Of a stretch of 64,000 nucleotides of DNA, positions 60,087-64,000 are shown one piece after another. Within the stretch, counting starts at the first letter, position 1. The number at the start of each line of letters is the position of its first letter. Source of the DNA: Virgisporangium ochraceum. Its GTDB lineage: Bacteria > Actinomycetota > Actinomycetes > Mycobacteriales > Micromonosporaceae. The stretch spans positions 310,001 through 374,000 of the forward strand of contig NZ_BOPH01000088.1 of assembly GCF_016863655.1 (NCBI RefSeq), read 5' to 3'. Both the position numbers and the translations under genes were made by a program. The notes below the pieces were generated by a model. The model saw only the letters and a list, made by a program, of their open reading frames with translations, was not told where the DNA came from and searched no databases.

Positions 60087-60758
60087 ATGCGTGACACGGC
60101 ATCGGTTGTCCGACCACCGCGGACCCGGCGCGACTGGCCGCTGTGGCGGCTGTGGGTCCTGGTCACGACCGCGGGCGAGTCGGTCGGGTTCTGCGTCCCG
60201 GCCCTCACCGGGGTTCTCGCCGCCCGCCTGGACCTGCCGCCCGCCGTCGGGTTCCCGCTGATGCTCGCGGCGGGCTGGGTGGAGGGGTACGTGCTCGGCT
60301 CCGCCCAGCAGTGGGTGCTGCGTCGCCGGCTGCGCGGCCTGTCCGGCAGGGCCTTCGCCCATGCCACCGCCGGCGCCGCGGTCGTGGCGTACGCGATCGG
60401 CATGCTCCCGTCGACGGCGGGCGACCTGTCGCGGCTGCCGGTCGCGGTGGTCGCGGTCGGTGCGACCGTCGGCGGCCTGGCGCTGCTGGCCAGCATCGGC
60501 ACGGCGCAGTGGCTGGTGCTGCGCCGTCACGGGTACGGCGGGCCGTGGTGGATCCTCACCACGGCGGCGGCGTGGCTCGCCGGGCTCGGCGTCTTCATGG
60601 TCGTCGCGACCCCATTGTGGCAACCGGGCCAGCCGGTGGTCGTGACGGTGCTGGTCGGTGTACTCGCCGGTGTGCTCATGGCGGGCACCGTGGCGGTCCT
60701 CACCGGGTTCGCCGCCCAGCGGCTGACCCGTGAGGCCATCGGGAACGGAGTGCGGTGA
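60087..60758 (+). CDS. Integral membrane protein of unknown function
   Basis: A 223-residue protein with about six hydrophobic helices, for example LWVLVTTAGESVGFCVPALT, FPLMLAAGWVEGYVLG, GLALLASIGTAQWLVL, WWILTTAAAWLAGLGVFMVV and VVVTVLVGVLAGVLMAGTVA. No family motif is visible. It is translationally coupled to the SRPBCC gene (TGATG) and so belongs with the following two genes. ATG 60087 follows GAGGG. Confidence 0.72.
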   Translation: MRDTASVVRPPRTRRDWPLWRLWVLVTTAGESVGFCVPALTGVLAARLDLPPAVGFPLMLAAGWVEGYVLGSAQQWVLRRRLRGLSGRAFAHATAGAAVVAYAIGMLPSTAGDLSRLPVAVVAVGATVGGLALLASIGTAQWLVLRRHGYGGPWWILTTAAAWLAGLGVFMVVATPLWQPGQPVVVTVLVGVLAGVLMAGTVAVLTGFAAQRLTREAIGNGVR

Positions 60759-61216
60759 TGACGCGCATCAGGGGAGAGATCACCATCGACGCGCCGGTGG
60801 AGGACGTGTTCGACCTCGTCGCCGACGAGCGCAACGAACCCCGTTACAACCCCCGCATCTCCCGCGCCGTCAAGGTGAACGCGGGACCCGTCGGTCCGGG
60901 CGCCCGGTTCATGGCCGAGCCGCGGGGCGGCGGCTACCGGCGCGCGATGGCGATGACCATCCTGGAGTACGACCGGCCGCGGCGGCTGCACAACGCCGTG
61001 CGCGCGTCCTACCTGCGGGTCGACGGGGTTCTGACCTTCCAGGAGGTCCCGGGTGGGACCCGCCTGAGCTGGAACTGGGACACCGCACTGGTCGGGCCGA
61101 TGAAAATACTGTCTCCATTGCTTGCCGTCGTCGGTCCGGCGTGGGAGCGTCGCAACTGGGTCGGCCTCAGGACCTTCATGGAGTCGCGGGCGTCCGGCGA
61201 GCGGAGGCGTGGATGA
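60758..61216 (+). CDS. SRPBCC (START-like) family protein
   Basis: A 152-residue small hydrophobic-pocket protein of the polyketide-cyclase/SRPBCC superfamily: ITIDAPVEDVFDLVADERNE, YNPRISRAVKVNAGPVGPGA, YDRPRRLHNAV and TRLSWNWDTALVGPMKILSP. These domains bind hydrophobic ligands; no activity can be assigned. It overlaps the membrane-protein gene before it and the GH65 gene after it. Confidence 0.8.
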   Translation: MTRIRGEITIDAPVEDVFDLVADERNEPRYNPRISRAVKVNAGPVGPGARFMAEPRGGGYRRAMAMTILEYDRPRRLHNAVRASYLRVDGVLTFQEVPGGTRLSWNWDTALVGPMKILSPLLAVVGPAWERRNWVGLRTFMESRASGERRRG

Positions 61217-63579
61217 TCCGTCACCCGGCGTACCCGGTGGAGCCGTGGCAGGTCCGGGAGACGTATCTGGACACCGCCCTGCTGGCCCAGTCGGAGTCGG
61301 TCTTCGCGTTGTCCAACGGCCACATCGGGCTGCGCGGCAACCTCGACGAGGGCGACCCGCACGGCATGCCGGGCACCTACCTCAACTCGTTCTACGAACT
61401 GCGGCCGCTGCCCTACGCGGAGGGCGGCTACGGCTACCCCGAGTCGGGCCAGACGATCGTCAACGTCACCAACGGCAAGCTGATCCGGCTGCTGGTCGAC
61501 GACGCGCCCTTCGACGTGCGCGACGGACGGCTGCGTCACCACGAGCGGGTGCTGGACCTGCGGGCCGGCGTACTGCGCCGGGAGGTCGAGTGGGAGTCCG
61601 GCGCCGGGCGCGCGGTGCGGGTCCGCTCGACCCGGCTGGTCTCGTTCGACCAGCGGTCGGTGGCCGCGATCCGGTACGAGGTGACGCCGGTGAACGCGCC
61701 GGTGCGGGTCATCGTCCAGTCCGCGCTGGTCGCCAACGAGGCGCTGCCCGGTCCCCTCAAGGACCCGAGGGTGGCGGCGGTGCTCGGCGAGCCGCTGGTC
61801 GCCGAGGCCCGACGGGTCCACGACACCGGCGCGTTGCTCGTGCACCGCACGCGCGAGAGCGGCCTGCGGATGGCCGCCGCGATGGAGCACCTGATCGACG
61901 GGCCGTCGGACCTGCGGTGCGGCAGCGTTGCCGACCCCGACCTGGCGCGCACGACGGTGGTGTGCCGACTGGCGCCCGGCGAGCGGCTGACCCTGGTGAA
62001 GTTCGTCGCGTACGGGTGGTCGAGCCGGCGGTCGCAGCCGGCCGTCCGCGACCAGGTCGCGGCCGCGATCGAGGGCGCCCGGTTCGAGACCTGGGACGGG
62101 CTGGTCGCCGCACAGCGCGCCTACCTCGACGACTTCTGGGACGGCGCCGACATCGAGATCGACGGCGACGCCGAGGTCCAGCAGGCGGTACGGCTGGCCA
62201 TGTTCCACGTCCTGCAGGCGGGCGCGCGGGCGGAGCTGCGGCCCATCGCCGCCAAGGGACTGACCGGTCCGGGCTACGACGGGCACGTGTTCTGGGACAC
62301 CGAACGGTTCGTGCACCCCGTGCTGACCTACCTGCAGCCGGCGGCCGTGGCCGAAGGCCTGCGCTGGCGCCACGCGACGCTCGACCTGGCCCGGGAGCGG
62401 GCCGCGACCCTCAACTGGCGCGGCGCCGCGTTCCCGTGGCGGACGATCCGCGGACACGAGTGTTCCGGCTACTGGCCCGCCGGCACCGCGGCGGTCCACG
62501 TCGGAGCCGACATCGCCGACGCGGTCACCAGGTACGTCACCGCGACCGGTGACGCGGCGTTCGAACGCGACTGCGGCCTGGAGCTGCTGGCCGAGACGGC
62601 CCGGTTGTGGGTGTCGTTCGGCCACCACGACCGCGACGGCGTCTTCCACCTCGACGGCGTCACCGGTCCCGACGAGTACACGGCTGTCGCCAACGACAAC
62701 GTCTACACCAACCTGATGGCCCGCCGGAACCTGGTCGCCGCGGCCGACGCGGCCGAACGTCACCCCGACCGGGCCCGGGACCTGGCCATCGGCGACGACG
62801 AGATCGCGTCGTGGCGGGCCGCGGCCGCCGCCATGCACGTGCCCTACGACGAGCATCTCGGTGTGCACGAGCAGGTCCGCGACTTCACCCGGCTGCGGGA
62901 GTGGGACTTCGCGTCGACCGGCCCCGACGAGTACCCGCTGCTGCTGAACTTCCCGTATCTGGACCTGTACCGCGCGCAGGTGGTCAAGCAGGCCGACCTG
63001 GTGCTCGCCATGCACTGGTGCGGTGATGCGTTCAGCACCGGGGAAAAGGCGCGCAACTTCGCCTACTACGAGGCCCGCACGGTGCGGGACTCGTCGTTGT
63101 CGGCGAGCACGCAGGCGGTGCTGGCCGCCGAGGTCGGTCACCTGGAACTGGCCCACGACTACCTCGGCGAGGCGGCGCTGACCGACCTGTACGACCTGCA
63201 CCGCAACACCCGCGACGGCATCCACGTGGCGTCGCTTGCCGGCGCCTGGCTGGCGCTGGTCGCGGGGCTCGGCGGCATGCGGGACCATACCGGCCAGCTG
63301 TCGTTCGCGCCGCGGCTGCCCGCCCGCATCCGGCGCTTGTCGTTCTCGTTGCTGTGGCACGGTCTGCGCCTGCAGGTCACCGTCGGTCCCGACGAGGCCG
63401 TCTACGCGCTGCGCACCGGCGACGGCGCCGCCACCATCGACCTGGTGCACCACGGCAAACCGTTCGTCCTGACCACCGCTGCGCCGGTGAGCCTCCCGAT
63501 CCCCCCGATGACCCCGATGACCCCGGAGCCGGTGCAGCCGCCCGGACGCGAGCCGATCCGCCGGCAGAACCTGCTGTAG
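61213..63579 (+). CDS. Glycoside hydrolase family 65 (disaccharide phosphorylase type)
   Basis: A 788-residue GH65 protein. N-terminal domain: LLAQSESVFALSNGHIGLRG, then GTYLNSFYE. Catalytic (alpha/alpha)6 barrel: GPGYDGHVFWDTERFVHPVL, YRHA-equivalent LRWRHATLDLARERAATLNW and GVTGPDEYTAVANDNVYTN with the general-acid Glu488. C-terminal: HVASLAGAWLALVAGLGGM, then the jelly-roll. The family reversibly phosphorolyses trehalose, maltose, kojibiose or similar. No beta-phosphoglucomutase gene follows, which is the usual partner, so the specificity stays open. It is coupled to the SRPBCC gene. Confidence 0.9.
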   Translation: MIRHPAYPVEPWQVRETYLDTALLAQSESVFALSNGHIGLRGNLDEGDPHGMPGTYLNSFYELRPLPYAEGGYGYPESGQTIVNVTNGKLIRLLVDDAPFDVRDGRLRHHERVLDLRAGVLRREVEWESGAGRAVRVRSTRLVSFDQRSVAAIRYEVTPVNAPVRVIVQSALVANEALPGPLKDPRVAAVLGEPLVAEARRVHDTGALLVHRTRESGLRMAAAMEHLIDGPSDLRCGSVADPDLARTTVVCRLAPGERLTLVKFVAYGWSSRRSQPAVRDQVAAAIEGARFETWDGLVAAQRAYLDDFWDGADIEIDGDAEVQQAVRLAMFHVLQAGARAELRPIAAKGLTGPGYDGHVFWDTERFVHPVLTYLQPAAVAEGLRWRHATLDLARERAATLNWRGAAFPWRTIRGHECSGYWPAGTAAVHVGADIADAVTRYVTATGDAAFERDCGLELLAETARLWVSFGHHDRDGVFHLDGVTGPDEYTAVANDNVYTNLMARRNLVAAADAAERHPDRARDLAIGDDEIASWRAAAAAMHVPYDEHLGVHEQVRDFTRLREWDFASTGPDEYPLLLNFPYLDLYRAQVVKQADLVLAMHWCGDAFSTGEKARNFAYYEARTVRDSSLSASTQAVLAAEVGHLELAHDYLGEAALTDLYDLHRNTRDGIHVASLAGAWLALVAGLGGMRDHTGQLSFAPRLPARIRRLSFSLLWHGLRLQVTVGPDEAVYALRTGDGAATIDLVHHGKPFVLTTAAPVSLPIPPMTPMTPEPVQPPGREPIRRQNLL

Positions 63580-63675
63580 CGCCACGAGTCGTTGGACCCC
63601 ACCGGACGGGCCCTTCGGCTCGCGGCGCAGCGGCCGGCGGCGCGCAGCATCAGGGGGACGGAAGGGGTGAGCTCC

Positions 63676-64000
63676 ATGACCGGAACGATCGACCTGACCG
63701 CGGCCGATGTGGCCAAGGCACCGCAGGAGGAGAGCACGTGGGAGGTGACGGTGCCGGTGCCGACCGTCGGCGTGCGTCGGGTGACCTTCGCCGCGCCGCA
63801 CCTCCCGCACCCTGACCTGCCGCAGCCGCGCGCCGTCGCGGACGACCTGCTCGACGGGGCCGGCAGGATCGTCCATGCGTTCGGGCGGCTGGTGTCGGGT
63901 CGCGAGCGGGTCGTCTACTTCGGAGGCCTGGCGGCCCTGACGGCGATGGGCGCGGTGTCGCTGCCGGTCGCGGCCGCCATCGGCGCCGGCGTGTGGGTCG
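63676..64000 (+). CDS. Membrane protein, 5' part (continues beyond window)
   Basis: Starts with ATG 63676 after a GGGGTGAG site; 108 codons are present without a stop. The first ~75 residues are soluble (IDLTAADVAKAPQEESTWEV), then hydrophobic stretches appear (YFGGLAALTAMGAVSLPVAA). Not recognised; the rest lies outside the window. A 96-base gap separates it from the GH65 gene. Confidence 0.65.
   Translation, partial: MTGTIDLTAADVAKAPQEESTWEVTVPVPTVGVRRVTFAAPHLPHPDLPQPRAVADDLLDGAGRIVHAFGRLVSGRERVVYFGGLAALTAMGAVSLPVAAAIGAGVWV

Noticed and set aside
61009..63876. 955-codon minus-strand open frame opposite the GH65 gene
   Set aside because: High-GC codon bias leaves the antisense frame free of stops; no family resemblance, and GH65 motifs are clear on the other strand.

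Overview
The window is a high-GC (about 70% or more by eye), gene-dense stretch of an actinomycete chromosome. GTG and TTG starts, chains of ATGA/GTGA stop-start overlaps, SARP, MerR and PucR regulators and an actinobacterial-type uptake hydrogenase all fit. The secreted lectin-hydrolase and AbfB proteins suggest a filamentous soil genus such as those of the Micromonosporaceae, but no rRNA or tRNA is present to fix the genus.

Region by region. 1-4.4 kb: end of an OmpR-type regulator and its kinase, then a sulfide-handling operon (CstR-like repressor with two look-alike operators, sulfide:quinone oxidoreductase, TusE/DsrC-like and DsrE2-like sulfur carriers, universal stress protein). 4.3-5.4 kb: a probable deletion scar joining a PQ-loop membrane protein to a headless Lrp domain. 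5.4-9.3 kb: MMPL exporter with a NarL-type two-component system. 9.5-15 kb: secreted and envelope proteins, including a b-type cytochrome/ferredoxin fusion and a roadblock protein. 15.1-20.3 kb: PucR regulator facing a class II aldolase/class III aminotransferase fusion and an FGGY kinase, possibly an undescribed catabolic route. 20.3-25.4 kb: epimerase, MerR-controlled ABC exporter with a likely leaderless promoter, DUF389 protein and an unknown.

25.6-42.3 kb is the centrepiece: an actinobacterial (group 1h-like) [NiFe]-hydrogenase locus on the minus strand. From its promoter it reads hypA, hypB, internal promoter, small subunit, large subunit, NifU-like, DUF5947, DUF6084, a 468-residue unknown, a 39-residue membrane peptide, maturation protease, hypC, hypF, hypC, hypD, hypE, DUF6390. 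A divergent HTH gene separates this from a second, stripped-down operon: an orphan second small subunit, another NifU-like protein and another DUF5947, with no large subunit. The orphan has Glu where the partnered copy has the Asp expected to hold the proximal FeS cluster.

42.9-49 kb: a secreted hydrolase-lectin, then an accessory patch with a lower-GC Tat-exported amidohydrolase, an IS5-type transposase remnant and an MMPL transporter. The last and the amidohydrolase share a near-identical promoter-proximal element. 49.1-56.9 kb: STAS protein, then a seven-gene redox operon (2-oxoacid:ferredoxin oxidoreductase gamma-alpha-beta, a GltD-like NADPH/ferredoxin flavoprotein, and the three-gene proton-translocating transhydrogenase). 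56.9-64 kb: a broken SARP regulator, a membrane-anchored unknown, a membrane protein, an SRPBCC protein, a GH65 phosphorylase and the start of a membrane protein cut by the window edge.

Together, hydrogenase, sulfide oxidation, transhydrogenase-coupled 2-oxoacid metabolism and stress proteins suggest an organism that draws electrons from H2 and sulfide when carbon is short. That reading is inference from gene content.
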